DNA of 64,000 nucleotides, taken from the NCBI GenBank assembly GCA_033439265.1, contig JAVTVX010000027.1, positions 5,161,001 to 5,225,000 of the forward strand, given 5' to 3'. Positions 1 to 15,100 of the stretch are shown here, in pieces. The DNA comes from Dillenia suffruticosa. Lineage: Eukaryota > Streptophyta > Magnoliopsida > Dilleniales > Dilleniaceae. The translations under genes were made by a program, and so were the position numbers. The notes beneath the pieces are model-generated. The model was not told the origin of the DNA. It ran no database searches and saw only the letters and a program-made list of their open reading frames with translations. Each line of letters starts with the position of its first letter. The stretch's first letter is position 1.

Positions 1-79
1 AATATTTGAAATGGCCTTGCCTCAAAGCGATTCAAATCCCAAATTCTAACCCAATAGAAGGGATATCCATGGTGCCAGG

Positions 80-2070
80 CTACATCTCAACAGCCTGCAG
101 AAAGTTTTAAAATCGGAAGATGAGATTACAATTATCTATGAGATTAGATCATTTTAATCGGAAGTCTTTTTCAATGTAGAGGGGATTAAGAGGGGATCTC
201 AGTGTCTGCACTGGGAACAAATTAATTTCCAAACTTACAATTTTCCTCGCATTATTATTCTAATACCCATATTTGTTACCAATGACACAAACATGACATA
301 GTGTGACATGGAAAATCCCCAAAACAAGGAAAAAAATTTGACATGGCATGAAAGTGTTTAGTAGAACATACACAAACATTTGCATGAGTATAGAATCAAA
401 ATTTATACACGTGAAAATACTCATGAAAATTCCAAATTATGTTTACAATCTAAAAAACTTGGCCTCCATGACCCAGCCAAGTCAGCAGTATATCCTACCT
501 GTGTCCACACTATGTCCAAGATCAAATCTAACCACTTTTTTTTTGGACACATGAAAAAACATGGATATGGTGTGTGAGTGCATCATAGAGTACAAGCAAG
601 GACATGGTAAACCAAACGCAATGGAACTCAAATAGAGTGAACACTACTCACTTTTTCAGGACTCAAGCTCCGGTCATCATAAGAGCTAAGTGCAGCAACA
701 ACTGATCCTGTTGTCGGAAGAGCTGTTGCTACATCCGGATAATCTTTCCATGATGTTGTAACCTTGACAGATGGATACAACCAAGTCTTTATGGAATCCA
801 CAAAGGAGTCTGGATCAAAATTCAGGATGGCTTCCCAGTCCACCTGCCAGCCTTGAGGGATAGACCCAGTGACCTCCATGTTAGCAGCAAGAAACAATCC
901 TAAAAGAACAACATAGCCAACAGCGGCAGAACCCCTGGATAATGGCATGAAATTGTACCTATAACATGATGGACTCAAATCAGACCACCAACTAAAAGGT
1001 TCCTGTCAGAACATTTATTCATGGGCAGATTTTACCAGTAATAAGTCATTCTTAAAATAGCATCTCTCACACTCTCAAGCATACTGAAGTCAGTCGACGC
1101 ATTAGCTTCACCACAGTAACAATTGCACAATGCCTGCATATTCAGAGGGAAGCAGTCAGATGAAAAGTTCTTAAATCTAGACAGCCACATTAGTCAGAAT
1201 AAGAGAACAGGAAAGACACGATTGGTGCACAGACTAGGCCCCCCTAAAGTTTAGCTGCCCCACACAGGATAAGAACAAGGGTAAGAATTTAACATAAAGC
1301 ATGCAGCTCAAGGCCTAGACCAGACTCAAAAACTACACATCAGAACAGAGATAAGCATGAAAAAGAGGTTGAACAATTGGCAAGAAGGTGATAAAAGCAC
1401 AAGCTAAACTTGCACGATTTACCAGCACATCCTTTTCCCAGGATATGCTTCCAAATAAGTTAAGAATCCCACCCACTTAGTTTTAAACAGTTATATCTTG
1501 CATATGCACGTCCAAATTGCATAGACAATCAACACAGAAAAGTATCTCACAATTGCAGAGCTGATGGTCTGCATCACCATGCAGAACTGTCCACAATTGA
1601 CCGGGATCTCTTTTGGCCTATACTATGAAATTGCAGAATCGAAAATTTGTAAATCTTTTGGCATTTTGGATGATTAGTCTAACCACTACATTGATGCTGG
1701 CTTTGCATAATCCTAGAGATTCTATTCATGACACATCGATCGGTCAATTAAATAATCAACCAAAACAATAATTCAAGAGACAGACCACAAGTAAAGAATA
1801 TAATCTCAACAAAAGTAAAAGTAGAACAAGGATCAAGCTGAAGAATGGGATCTAATGTGACATACCTCCCATGCCATTGTCATTTCTGCATCAAATTCAT
1901 CCCATCTTGATGGTGTGCAAGGAGTTCTGATAGCAAAGTCAAAACCACGATCTCCCCTGGCAACAGGGCATAAACAGGTATGAGAGATAAAAATAGTGGC
2001 AGGAGCATGTCACACATGGATGGTTGGGCTTTTGTGTGCGTATGCGTGTACATGCTTTTGTGTGTGTGTT

Positions 2071-2108
<38 letters not shown>

Positions 2109-5100
2109 ATCTGCAAGCCAGATCTCATAGATGGAATGTTAATCACATTTTCAATAAAGTTATCCTCGTGCCCTCAAGTTGCTTCCTGAAATAAGCAATT
2201 AGAATCACAAGATGGGATCAGATGCTAGACAGACGAGCTTTTCAGCTTGCAACTATTTTTATCCATCAAGAAATATGGTAATAGAGGAAATTTGATATAG
2301 AAGGAACAATCACAAAACTTACCCCTCAAATGCCAAGCTATTACACCAAGTGGCCAACCAGAAATCCTCTCCAACAAGATTGTAGAGATCAGAACAGGAC
2401 TCTATATTTATGATCTGCATGTTGCCTCAAATTAGCTACAGTAGAAATAACAGTAGCTTAAATCAAGTAAATTTTTGGTGAATACATGCAGCACTTAGGC
2501 TACATAAAATCAGCACACACCAGATTACACATGATATAGTTAAAAGGGACCTATAACTACAGGAGGCCTAGTCTATAATTTGTGAATCATTAGTGAACAT
2601 TTCCGGGAGAGTTATGTAAAAGCACCAGTTAGAGACTTTAATTGCTCCACGATGTTCCCTTTTTTATTTTTTTTGGTTCCGTTTGATTGGATATGGGCTC
2701 AGGGGTTCTAAAGTTTTGAGTGCTAAAATTATTCAGAAAAAGTAGAGGATAGCTCTTTATTGGTGACATGAGGACCGTACTGGGAGACGAGGAAATTATA
2801 TCGTTTTGGTGCAATGGCATGAGAGATCTCATTCAAGGAGATTTGTTGATCTCTTCCCCTTGGACTAGCAGGTTAACTCTTCCATGGGGGTAGTTGGGTT
2901 GTCCCACCAATGCGAATGTTCAATTGGGGAGCTAACTCGGCCAATTTTTATTACTTATGTGGGTATTGACATAGCTAAGACAGGAGAAAATGTAAGAATG
3001 AAATTTAGCTCAGGTCTTTAGACATGAGACTATTTAAGGAAGAACCATGGGGAAGTTGTGGTACTAATTTTCCTTCAACAGCATTTTGAGGAAGGCTGAT
3101 CTCTCCTACCAAAGTTGTTTTATGTGCATTGAAAATCTCGTGAGAGGCTAAAATGTCAAGCCATCCAGTTAAACAAGAATAGAAGAACTGAGTACTACAT
3201 AAACAAAACGAAAAGGGACTGCATTCAAGACCCACGTCTTCTATTTTCTCTTCTGCCAGTTGGACAACCTCATCTGCCTTGTTATACACGTACTTTTTCT
3301 CCTTTATGACAGTCTTTGCAACCTCAAAAGCTCTGTCAAATTAACAAATCACAGATTACCCCTGGAAACCTGTTCTACAATAAATCCCCTAAAACTGAAG
3401 GAAGAAAGGGTTTCTACCTCTGAAAGTTCGGATAATAACGAACAACTTTTGCTTGCCCAAGAATAATTGGTGTGTGAGATCCAAATCCAGATATAAACTC
3501 TTCACTGTATTTTAAAAAGTCAGCATCCACATCAAAAAACGGACTTAAGAAACTCATTTCCATCTAAATACAAGTTAAGGATCATGAGCATTAGCAGATC
3601 AAAAAGGTTTTTACAGTGAGGTCAATGTAAATAATGCAGTGTTAACCTTTTTCCTGAACAAGTAGCAACTTAACAGAATAATACGGCAGACTGAAACTTT
3701 TTGTTAAGACCCTCAATGACGTCTCCTCAAAAAGTAGCAATTTAACAGAATAATATAATTAGGGAATTTTTAATATGCAAAAGGACAACAGAATTTGAAT
3801 TTTGTGGAAAGAAGGAAGAGACAGACACAAGGATGGCACTCTCCATCTCCAACGTCAAAAGAAGAGCTGCCAAGATTTTACCTATAGAAAGGAGTGTGTC
3901 CTTGGAACTGAATGTATGCTACTAAAAGCATGATGGATTACCTCAACTTATTAATCCAGACAACAGGATCACAAGGTTCAGAAATTTGTCTCCATTTTAC
4001 AGCCACTGAGTACACATCTTGCCATGACATCATAAAACGACCAGATGATCTATCTTCTGGAACACCATAAGAAGAAGATGTTTCAGACGAGCTGCTAGTG
4101 CTGCAAAAACCACCACCCCTGTTCTGGCTAAGCATGTTAAGTCTTTCCCTTCGCCGCGCTTTCTTCCCACTCTTTGAAGTGTTTCTGTTGGAAGATTTCC
4201 ATTCTGCACGCCAAGCCTTTGACACCTTTTGAGCAATCTCTATGGCTGCTAATCCAGCCATACGATGCTTATACATTGATACAACAAAATCAATATTTAC
4301 GCAAGTCAGCATACAGTAAAACGTGATAGCTTATGAAAGAGTAATACATCAAAATTCTTCAAGCCAAAATATGTTAGATCTATAATATCACTATACAAAC
4401 ACCACAACCATACTATCAAAATATTGCGATATTATCTCTAAATGGGGGTATTCTATGCTTACCTGTGTCACTTAAAACACAAAAATTTCTAGACTTTACA
4501 GAAGGCCCACCACTTTATTCCCTTTCAAGTTTTAGTCATTCATATTAACAATGGCAGCCCAGTTCGCCAGCAATCCTTTTGATTGTGTAGTGTTAGTTAC
4601 AAGTTTTCATATTTATTTTTATGAACATATTTTCTGAGGATATATATTTTATACAAAAAAAAAAAGAAAAAAAAAACTGAGCCTTAATCCCAAATTTTAG
4701 GGTTAGCCATTTAAGAGACCAATATGGGAGAAAGGAAAAATAAATAAATAAATAAATAATAAAAACATAAAATTGAAATTTGAAAGTAAAAATAAAGAAG
4801 ATAATACTCAAAAAAAATTAATAATAATGAAAAGAGAGAAGTAAAAATAAACTATTCATAGAAACTTAAACTAATAATGATGATAATTCAACTGTTTCAA
4901 ATTCTTTTACGCTACTCACTCCTTTGTAAAGAATATATATTCTATAAAATAATAAAATTAAATGAATGTAGAACTTATCCGAAAAGGAGGAGATAGAAGG
5001 AAACTGCATGATAAGTACTCAACCATTTCCTTCCTCAAAAAGGACTTATTAGAACACTCCAATTTCTCCTCTTTCTAAAGAAAAGAATCGCAAAAGTCAA

Positions 5101-7578
5101 ACCAGTGCTTTATATGGTGATTAACATATTTTAAGGATATATTTTCTGATAATACCATTTTTTAAGGTTGTATATTCAATTTTCAACCTCAATGAGTAAA
5201 ACAAGTGCTTTATACGGTTAGTTTCAGCTTTATACGGTTATTATCAACCATCTGATTTTCCAGCTCAACAACAATCATTAAATCATTGTGTTGGAGAGAC
5301 AAGTACTGAATTTTTTTATCGAAGGTATACAGTTAGAAATTTTCAGATGGAACCCACTAAATTTGCAGATTGCATCAAAAGTTGCCCATAAAATCACCTC
5401 ATGTTATTTGCAAAAAAGTGATTAAATTTCAACCAAATCTAGTGGGAGTAAAGATGTTGAAACTTCTGGGAATAATCCATTGTTTCTATTGCTAAGCCTA
5501 ACAATACATTTGGCTCCTTTAGTGCACAATAAAGGAAGCACTCAAGTTCTAACGTGTGAAGTAGATTGTCAATCTCTCTCTTGTAAAGGTTTTAAACACT
5601 TGTTTGCTCAATGCGATAGGCAAGTACAAGTTTGTGAAAGAGACGGGACACACTTTTCAACACACAAATCAATCCAAGGGTGAATTGCACTGTTATGTTA
5701 CCACCAAGGTGGTTGCCCGAGAGCACGAAACACGCATTTCATGATCTCGAGATCCTGGGCTTCGTTCTGATTTATCAAAATTGCATTTTGAGATATGTTC
5801 ACAATGTTCAAGTTAAAAAGGATTTCACGGCTGCTTGATTATCTTGGTATGACTGTGGTAATGGGTTCACCTAAAAGACAATAATTATGGCTCAAATAGG
5901 ACATTCTACAACAGGTGCAGGACAAAATAAAGAGGGGTAGCAACACTGGTCTCACACAACCATTTCACATGAAAAAAGGGAAAAATGAAAAAGAAAATAG
6001 ATCCATACTCTATATTTGTTTCAAGAGTGGTGACGCTTATTTCAACAAAAAGGTCTTCCAAAGGTGCAGATAAAGAAGGCAGATGGCATTCTTGGGCCAT
6101 GCTTCAAAACTTGATGAAGTCCGGTTCTTTTTTTTTTTTGGGGGGGGGGGGGTGGTGCAATGGCCATGGTTTCTTCATAAAGGAATCACTTTTGGCAGTC
6201 TAGGGTTGGTCCCACAATAATGAAGACATCTTTTTCCCCCCTTTTTTGGTCGAAAAGAAGAAGACAAAAATCATCCTTTTTGTCCAAGAAGAAGTGTCCA
6301 TAGTACTTTGAGTCTTTTAGCATATTTGGTAGTCTTTTATTATTAGGAATAAGTTGCTAAAATTTTTTAATGTTCTACAAGTTATTTTTATTTTTCTTTT
6401 TTTAAATCCTTGTTTCAATTAGAAGTTTTGATTTCTTTGTAGATTTCAGTCAGTATAAAGTTAGTGTCTTTTACGGATTTTAAACCTACAAAAACTTTCA
6501 ATTTTAGTGGCATCTGAGCCTGGCTATGTTTCTATAAAAATTGAGGCATTTTTCAGAAGGTTTAAGGGTGCCACTAGTTATTTATTGTTTCGTTATTTAC
6601 GTTGAAGCCATGCATGCTTAGGTTCTCTTCTTGCTACCTTATTCTTCTTCTTTCCTGCACACTTGTTGATCAAAGTTCTCCGTAAGTTTGAATTGATTTG
6701 TCTCTATGTTTATACAAATTCAGCCCCTTTTAATTACTACCCATCATTCTTCCAGTTGTAAGCAATCTACTCCAGTTGTCCTACATCAAGAAGCTGTACA
6801 ATTAAGTGCGATCTCAATCTTAACAAACCAACAATGCCCCTTTTAATAGTTTGTGAAAACAAACAAGAAAGCCATAACCATTTAATGAAAAAAGATGTTT
6901 GGGGACCATTCTAAAGTTGTGTGAATATCTCCGTCTTGGAAATGCATCAGAATAAAGGTATATAGTGTTCCTATATGGATCAGAGGGTAGACTATAAAAA
7001 TATTCACCTGCCGCCTATTTGGTAAGAATCCAGGACAACCGTATTGAATCTTCTTCCCAATAGAATCCGCAGCTTGTAAAAGAGAAATCTTCTGCTTCGT
7101 GAATGTGAAATCCTGCTTTTTAATTTTATTACCCCTCTTCAAAGATTCACGTAGAGGAGGTTGCCTAAAAACCTTTTCACATACATCCTTAGGGTGTAAT
7201 CTTTTGCACCAATATTCCTGGAAGAATTCACAAAGAACATATAATCAAAATCATGGCAAGAAAGCATTGAAAGTCAGAGATACAGAGGAAGCATTTTTTT
7301 TTTTTTTTTTTGAGATTCCTGTATTTTGCTGATAATTCCAATTTAATGAGCAACTGCATAAAACAGATGCCAAATTCGTTTGCATAAAACATGAAGCATA
7401 ACATAAAAAGCAAGGAAACTAACTTCCTAAATTAAAATAAACCAGCAAATTAGTAAGCATCGTTATTAGATTAGATATCTCTGTGTATTACCTTAAAGAG
7501 GGGATCAATGTCTCCATCAATGTCAAACAACCAGAATTCACTACTGATCTTTGAAGCAGTGTAGAGAGCAATCTCTTT
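80..7578 (-). other. SRFR1: SRFR1 exons 14-24: conserved C-terminal region
   Basis: These exons encode residues 571-1052, the non-TPR part characteristic of SRFR1-type proteins. Recognisable blocks are WLFDIDGDIDPLFK, CPGFLPNRRQHRMAGLAAIE, SWQDVYSVAVKWRQ, GEDFWLATWCNS, GFDFAIRTPCTPSRWDEFD, and a hydrophobic run GSAAVGYVVLLGLFLAAN near residues 955-972 that could be a buried helix or a membrane-associating segment. The last exon is only four codons (94-80: Ala-Val-Glu-Met-stop) behind a strong pyrimidine tract and CTGCAG acceptor. Without that splice, the frame would run through the GTGAGT donor at 651 and stop at 628. Confidence 0.88.
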
Positions 7579-9077
7579 CTGCAAAGGAGTCAATCAATAC
7601 AAGCAAGAAGAGTGATTAAATTACTACAGAAACTAGTGTAGTGCTCTCTCATCCTTGTATACCTTTCAATCTCAACTAGTTCAAGAAATAGTATATGTCC
7701 TGTCAGCGATCAATCATGTTGAATTAGATTAAATCGAGACTGTCAAACCCTTGCAAATTGCATACTTTGAAATCCAAATATTACCGACTAAGTTCACAAT
7801 TCTGTCATACCTACTAATCATGAATGTTTTAACCCTGTGTTCTTCACAACAGAATATTCTTAAAAAATCTTATCATGTTTAGTGTGTGATAAGATGATGA
7901 ACATTTTGGTGTAATGTATAACATTGTCATTCAGACAACTATGCCACTAGATAATCATGTGCACAGGCCCATGTCTAGCGTCATTTGATTAGTATAGCCA
8001 CAAACTAGTCTAAAAGTAAAAGAGCCCTGTCCAGAGTCCCATAGACAAACAATGAATATAGACAATGGGTTCATGGAAGAGGAACCAATTTGGAAAAGAA
8101 GAAATCAATCCCACTGAATAAAGCTTTGAAGAAAAACCTGATAAAAGGCCATGCATTGAAGCACAAACTTCTCCATTAAGTCTAGTTCTACATCCAAGGC
8201 AGCGTCATAGTCCTTGACCTGCTCCATCACACCAATTACAATGTGCAGAAGTTAACAAGTTCAATGAGAAGAATATGCTACAGGATGCATGCATATATGT
8301 TTAGAAGAACCTTACAAAACCATTCCCCTTTTCTTCTTTCTAGATGTTTATGAAAGCATCTAGCTATCTTCATTTGAACTATTTGAATTATCAACAATTG
8401 TATCACTCTTGAAGATCCTTACAAATTTAAAAATAGAACTAATTATATATATGAGAGTGAGTGAGTGTATGTGTGGATGCCCCCCAAGCATGCATGCCTA
8501 ATTATGAAATTTTAATTCGTAAAATAAATTTAAGACCCTACATGGGTGAGGCAACACGAAACCAAACAGCAAATACAAAAGATCCAAATGCAGATGCAAG
8601 TTTTTCTAATAAGGACAGATTTATGATACCGCGTCTCCATATTCACCAACAGCATGATAGCAAGAGCCCCGCAAATACAAGCATTCAATGTTTGAATTGT
8701 CAATACTTATTGCATTTGAAAGTTCCTTGATAGCATTCCTGGAAATGTTAATTTACTGATTGAGCGAGTGAAAAGAAATATATATTGTCACATTACACAA
8801 CCTCAAAAATATTATTGTCTATTAAGAACAAGAAATATGTAAATAATCTGTCAATATGTTCCGCTCAAGTGGAGGAATAATTGAATTTGTTCAGAGCAAA
8901 CCAAGCATAAGTTAGCAATGTCATAAAGAGTAATTTGATCAAAAGCCATAAAACAAGAAATTCCATGAAATTATGTTGCTTGAAGCTTTTCATGAGAAAC
9001 AACACAAAGAACCAAGGCAATTGCAGAAGAAAGCATCTTTCATTATTTTACTTGGAAATAAGAAACCTTCATTAAGA

Positions 9078-9116
<39 letters not shown>

Positions 9117-12100
9117 AACAAGCACGAAAGAGATGCCTTACCAAGCTAAGAATAGAAGAATGATGTCAATAGAAACCTTGATTGAAATGAAATAGTATCA
9201 GCTTTGGACAGTAGCCAACAATTTGACTTGACATAAGAATTCCAACCCTGTACCTTCTTTGAAGAGGACAAGCAGATGATGCAATTATGTAGCCACACAT
9301 CTCTGTCTGATAGTCATCTTGTCCTCAAGAATTTATATCACCTCTATGTATTGGGTGGTTCAACTTGACAAAACTAGATAGAGTTAGGGGTGCACCCTGG
9401 GTTGGGAAGCCCGTAACCCATAACCCAAAACCAACTCCAAAGTTTATGGGTTTGAGTATGGTCCGAAAATTTTGAACCCAACCAAAGTTGGTTTGGGTTA
9501 GGTATACCCATGGGTAAACCGTGGACCAGTTTAGAACTATTAAAAATAAATTTCATTTAAGAGAAACATCTATCCCAAAGTTGGTTTGGGTTAGGTATAC
9601 CTATGGGTAAACCGTTGACCAGTTTAGAACAATTAACAAATTTTTTCATTTAAGAGAAAAATCTATCCCAAGTATAATAGTTAGCTCTCAACCCCCCTCT
9701 CTCTCTCTCTCAAGATTACATCTCTCCAAGAAAAAGTTCCAAATATCTCCACTGGCCACATTAGCATGCCTGGCTCAGCTCAGTGCCTACGTCATTGCCT
9801 CTGCTGGAGTGATACACCATCATTGTCACATTCCATCCAACCTGCTTAGAGAACGATCGCAGCAGAGGCTTCGGCTATAAATGAAGCACCTAGCCAAGTC
9901 CAACAGAGTAGTTCCATCATAAGCCATGCAGGCACTGACTCTAACTGTAGGCAGCTGTGGCTTCACCGGCTGCAACGTTGCTCTTGACGCCACCACCAGA
10001 GGACTCTGCTTTGAACTTGTAGAGAGAGAAGACTTTGTGGGAAGGGAACGAGAGAGAGAGAGAGAGTGAGAGAGATCGTGTTATTTTTAAAAGAAATTTT
10101 AATTTAAGAGTATTTCAATTTTCAATATACAGTTTTTTAATATGGGTTAAAAACTGAACTTATACCCAAACTCACCCAAAACATTCTTTTTTTGTGTGTG
10201 TGTGTGTGTGTGTGTAGGGTTGGGTTGGTTCTCAAATGAATCAGGGTTGAGCATGCATTGGAATTTGATAGAACCATAAATGTGGTTCTCACATAGCTTT
10301 GTTTTGGGTTAGGTTCAGTTGACCCAAGTTAAACCCCTAAAAATTAATGTAGAGTGCTTGCATGAACAAAACTTTAATAAATTCAAAGCTTAAAATGTGG
10401 AACTTCCTAAGCAGTTAATTAGTTATCTACTATTATGAAACACTTCTCTAACTAGTTTCCTTAATGGAGAATGCTATATTCAAGGACACTATTTTTTTCA
10501 CACCTACTAATAATGGAAACAATCTTATCCTTACCAAGTTTAGTAAGTGAAATAAAATGGTAAATTTTTAGGTGTAATTTATTACGTTATCCTTCTTTAA
10601 TACAGGAAAAAAAGCAGAGACCAAGAAAAAGGGTTCCCTTATTGCTTTCTTAGAGAGTGGTACTTCCCATGGGACATTCAAGAAAACATTACATAATTGA
10701 CATATGAGATTAGACCACAAAAAAATTTGAAAATACTTCAAAACTACAAGGAAACATTGAATGGTAAAAGATGAACTTGACAGAGAAAGTACCTGTGCTC
10801 GCCCATTCCATGAAGGAGCAGTCCGCGCAAGTGATAAGCTTTGGCAAACCTGCAAATTAATGGCCAAAACATTGACAAGAATATAGCTGGTTGAGCAGTC
10901 AGCAGTAAGAGGTTCATTAGTATTGAAAGCCAAAAATCAGGACTACAATTTAGATGGGTAGGGCCAAGTTATGGCTCAACCCTTTTCTAGTTTATGAAGC
11001 TCAGATCGGTCATGTGTCTGCACCAGTTCAACCAAGTTAATTTCGTATATGGAATTTGAACTGAATAATAACATACTATATATTGTCATTTGTTTAAAAC
11101 ACTATTAAAATACATTGCATGGCAATATTCAATTACTATTAACAAATCAGAACTTTAAATACAGACACTCATACATGTGTATCGATCTCTAAAAACGACC
11201 AAAAGTATTGACATTTTTTCTCAACAATTTTCAAAATATATTGCATGGCAATATTTAATTCATATATGGCTTACTATTAAAAATCAAACGATTAAATATA
11301 GTAGACAATCAGAGAAACACAAACCCAACTTATGCTTGTTGATGACTACCAAAACCCTAAAAGAGGGGTGTGGCTCAATAAGGGTCCCGCTCAACTCACA
11401 CAAGTTGCACCACCACTGAGGAAGTCCAAGGCAGCAGATCCTTAAGTGTGATCATTAAGTAAATATCAAAAGGAAACAGTTTTTGAGGTACCAGTTGTAA
11501 AATCATTATCCTTGAGAATGGTTTTAAAGGTGCTCTAACCAGTTGAATTACCTAGAAAATAATCTATGTCCAACCCAAATGCAGAATAAATTTGAAATCC
11601 ATGCCCAAACTAGACCTCACCATCCAAAGCACTACACGGTCAATTTAATCAATCCAAATTACCTCCCATCGATATGCAGTAGTTGTGCAGTGCACTCCAA
11701 AGCCTTCTTTGGATTTGCTAAATCTTGATAGAACTGCAAATCATACAAAACTTTCTGAGAAAAACTGTCCAAACTTTTTGGTGCATCACATATGCCCAAA
11801 CTTTTAAAGAGGAAAAAAGGGAGAAACATGGGACAACAAGCTACTGGCTTGCCTAAACCCATTATGTAAAAAATTTGGCTTAAAACTTTTTATTTATACT
11901 CACATGGAACACTTTATTACGACAATGCATCTCTGTCACCTTTTGAACAAAAAGAGATCATATTTCTGAACTTTCAACAGAAGAAAAGGCAATTCAATCA
12001 CAAGCAAACCGAGCAACTCAAATAGATTTACTAATTTAACGAGCATAACTTTCTGGTTGTCTCTGTTGCGCTTACTGTTGTTCTATTTGGAATTTGTCTC

Positions 12101-15100
12101 CATCTTAGATAAGGAAAAGACAAATGTCAAAAAGAAAATTGGACATATTATGCCACAACAGAACCTATAACACACGATGACATTCTGAGGATAGTTAATA
12201 TAATCAAGATATCCAGATCTTATACAGCTGAATAATTTGTTAGCCATTCTAGTTTAGATATTAATTTCACAAAAACTATATTCATGTGGCAGCACATCTT
12301 TTACCAGGTGTTATTTTTCACAGTGATGGTTTGACGATATAGACACCCATGCTCATAGTTTGCATCCACAAGAAAGGAAACCTCTTCTCCCCACTTTTAT
12401 AACAGTCTTTTGGTATATATTATATACTTTCTTCCTTAAATGGTACTCTGACCCAGGATACTAATTTAAACAAGGAGAAATTTTACCCATCCAACAGCAT
12501 GTAAGGATAAATTTCTAAATATAACAAGGATAAATTTCTAAACAGTGAGGTCCAAGCACACACTAAGTGCTTTCCATTACTAACAAGATTCACTGAAAAA
12601 GCAAAAGAAGTTTGAGAGGATCATCATCCAATGAAATGGAGCATCAGGCTGGCATACACAAATTTCACCCTCTAAGTGCTTTCCATTATTCACATGATCC
12701 GCTGGAAAATCAAAAGAAGTTTGAGAGGGTCATCACTCCAGTGAAATGGAGTATCAGGCTGGCATACACAAATTTCACCCTGTATGTGCTTTCCATTACT
12801 AACATGATTCACTGGAAAAGCAAAAGAAGCACACCATAGCGTGTCTTGCCTGAGGGTGGCAGCCAATTTGTTTTAACAGCCAAATAATATGTTCTGTTTG
12901 GGAAATCTGGCACATAAAGATTCCAATTTGAAGCCCCAACTCCAAGTTTCTTGTTTGAGTGTGCAATTAAGCAAGGGATTTGGATTTTGGGCCAAAATCC
13001 TCCCAAGATTTCAAACCCCAAGATTTCAAACCCCAAATCTAACAGATTTCAAATGACATTTGGATGGTCATACAAAATCCCCCGTTATTCTATTTTTTGC
13101 TCAACTGACACATAAAAAGGGGGTAAAAAAGAACACAACAAATCACATAACCCACCACTCTCTCTCTCTCTATTCTGCATGTCTAAATGCAGATCTGAAC
13201 TTTTCCTTCACCAAGCTTTCTCTCTCCCCCTCTCAAAGTCTCTCTTGAATGTCTCACTTTAATATCTTGCTTTGAATGGAAGACGTTTTCTTGATCTCAA
13301 TGCTTTGCTTATTGGGTGAAATCAAACAACCCTCATTCCTTCATTAGAGCAATCAACAACAAAGAAATGATCCATGATTTTTGCAACCACCATCAACTTG
13401 CCTAGAGCTAAGAGTAGAATATCTCAATGTACAATCAAGAGCTTTCCACATTGATCCGTTTCAATTTGAAACTTATTCAACTTTTTTCTTGATTATTATT
13501 TTTGCTTGAAGAAGTTAAAAGGAAGTAAGATCTGGAGGCTGTCACTGGGATCAAACAGGGGAGGTGATAATCACTGTTACTATCACGGTGGTCTTCGCCA
13601 TAGGCAATTCGTTCTATCATTTTTTTCCATTATAAATAAAATCTTTATTAGAGGCAATAAGGGGGCACCTATCCCAAAATTTACAAAGCTAATAGTTCAA
13701 AGCAAGAGAAAAGTTATTATTTAAAATCTGTCAAAAAGTAAATTATATTTCCAAACAAAGAATTTCAATATTTGTATTTCAAATAAGAGGATTTTGAATG
13801 GTAGGATTTGAATTTACGGGAAAAGTTAGATCTAGGTTGCTGAATCCAACTTTATAGAGCCACATCCAACTCAATACTTTGGTACCCTACTTGAGTGGGA
13901 TTTAAACCAATCAGGATCCTAGTTTGTGAAACTTTAAATATATGGTGAACTAGTAAAGAAATTAAGAGAACCATAGCTACTAAGCAATTTCTGACCCAAA
14001 AAAGATATGTAAATTTGGCCTTTAGGGTTTAGGCATTATATTTCCAAATAAAGAATTTCAAATGTTTGCATTTCCAAACAAAGAATTTCCGAAATGTTAA
14101 AAACAAATGTAAATTTGGCACTGCACAAAAGAAAAACATTAAACCTCTGTCTGCAACTATATTAGGTTTCATAGAAGAGAGGAGATTCTAGAAGCAAACA
14201 AAATGGATGGCACACCTTAATAAACAAGAGAAATCAGCTACAATGGATAAATTTCTCCAAAAAGATTGCATTCCCTCTAGATAACTTCACCTATAAATAC
14301 CAAAGAAATAACTGTCCTTACTACACATTTCAACAGCTCAGCAAATTGAACAACTTGGCAGGTCCAATCATTTTACCATAGATCTAATAATAATGCCACA
14401 TGCAAAATAAAATGTAGCATACGGGTAAAAGTTACACAGCTCCCAAAATAAAGCGACGGTTTGATCTCTAAAGAAAAGAAGGCTTCTGGTTACTGTCTTA
14501 GAGTGTACAGTTTCCTAGGGGCTATTACACCAAGGAAAAAGAAATAGAAACACCACCAAGGAAAAAAGGGCAAGCCTGAAGTAGACCAATAAACTCCTTG
14601 CTTCTTTTATCTACATGGGATATTCAATACTTATAATTATATCAATACATTACAATCTGTACATAGGCTACACAATGTTAAGGAAACAAAGAGAGTCAAG
14701 CAAAGAGCAAACACCTAAAAGCCCTTGCTCAATGTACCTGTACCATGACGTAACCACAACATTTGGTGTCACCCTTCTATGATATTCCAACAATGGTGGA
14801 ACCATTTCAATAGTTTCATTCATATGCCCTTTAGTTGTTAAAAATTTTATTCCTTCAACTATCTATATGAACAAACTTAAAGATCAACAAAAATTTTGTA
14901 CCCCTAGTTCAAACAATAGCATTTAACAAATTCCAGAGAAGAGGCAAAACTCTGAATAAAGGGCAAACCTGTGTTAAATGAACCCAAGCTTCAAGGAAGC
15001 TTCGATCAATTTGAATTGATTTCATATGTGCCTCTTCAGCCTTTTTATATTCACCAAGAGAAGATAAAGCCAAACCCTAGAGGATAAAATTTTGGTCATT

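Larger units (their letters stand above)
9384..10345. mobile_element. Candidate non-autonomous hAT-like element in SRFR1 intron 11
   Basis: The left end reads TTAGGGGTGCACCCTGGGTT, and the reverse complement of the right end near 10345 starts TTTAGGGGTTTAACTTGGGT, so the termini are imperfect inverted repeats of the TAGGGGT kind seen in plant hAT elements. The interior is full of CCAACCC/GGGTTGG words, a 93-bp direct tandem repeat (9482-9669) and a GT microsatellite (10194-10215). The 9760-10030 portion is richer in GC. I could not find a clear 8-bp target duplication, so the ends are provisional. Confidence 0.45.

Noticed and set aside
12612..12839. 75-codon open frame
   Set aside because: It spans the 110-bp tandem repeat and repeats with it; no family match.
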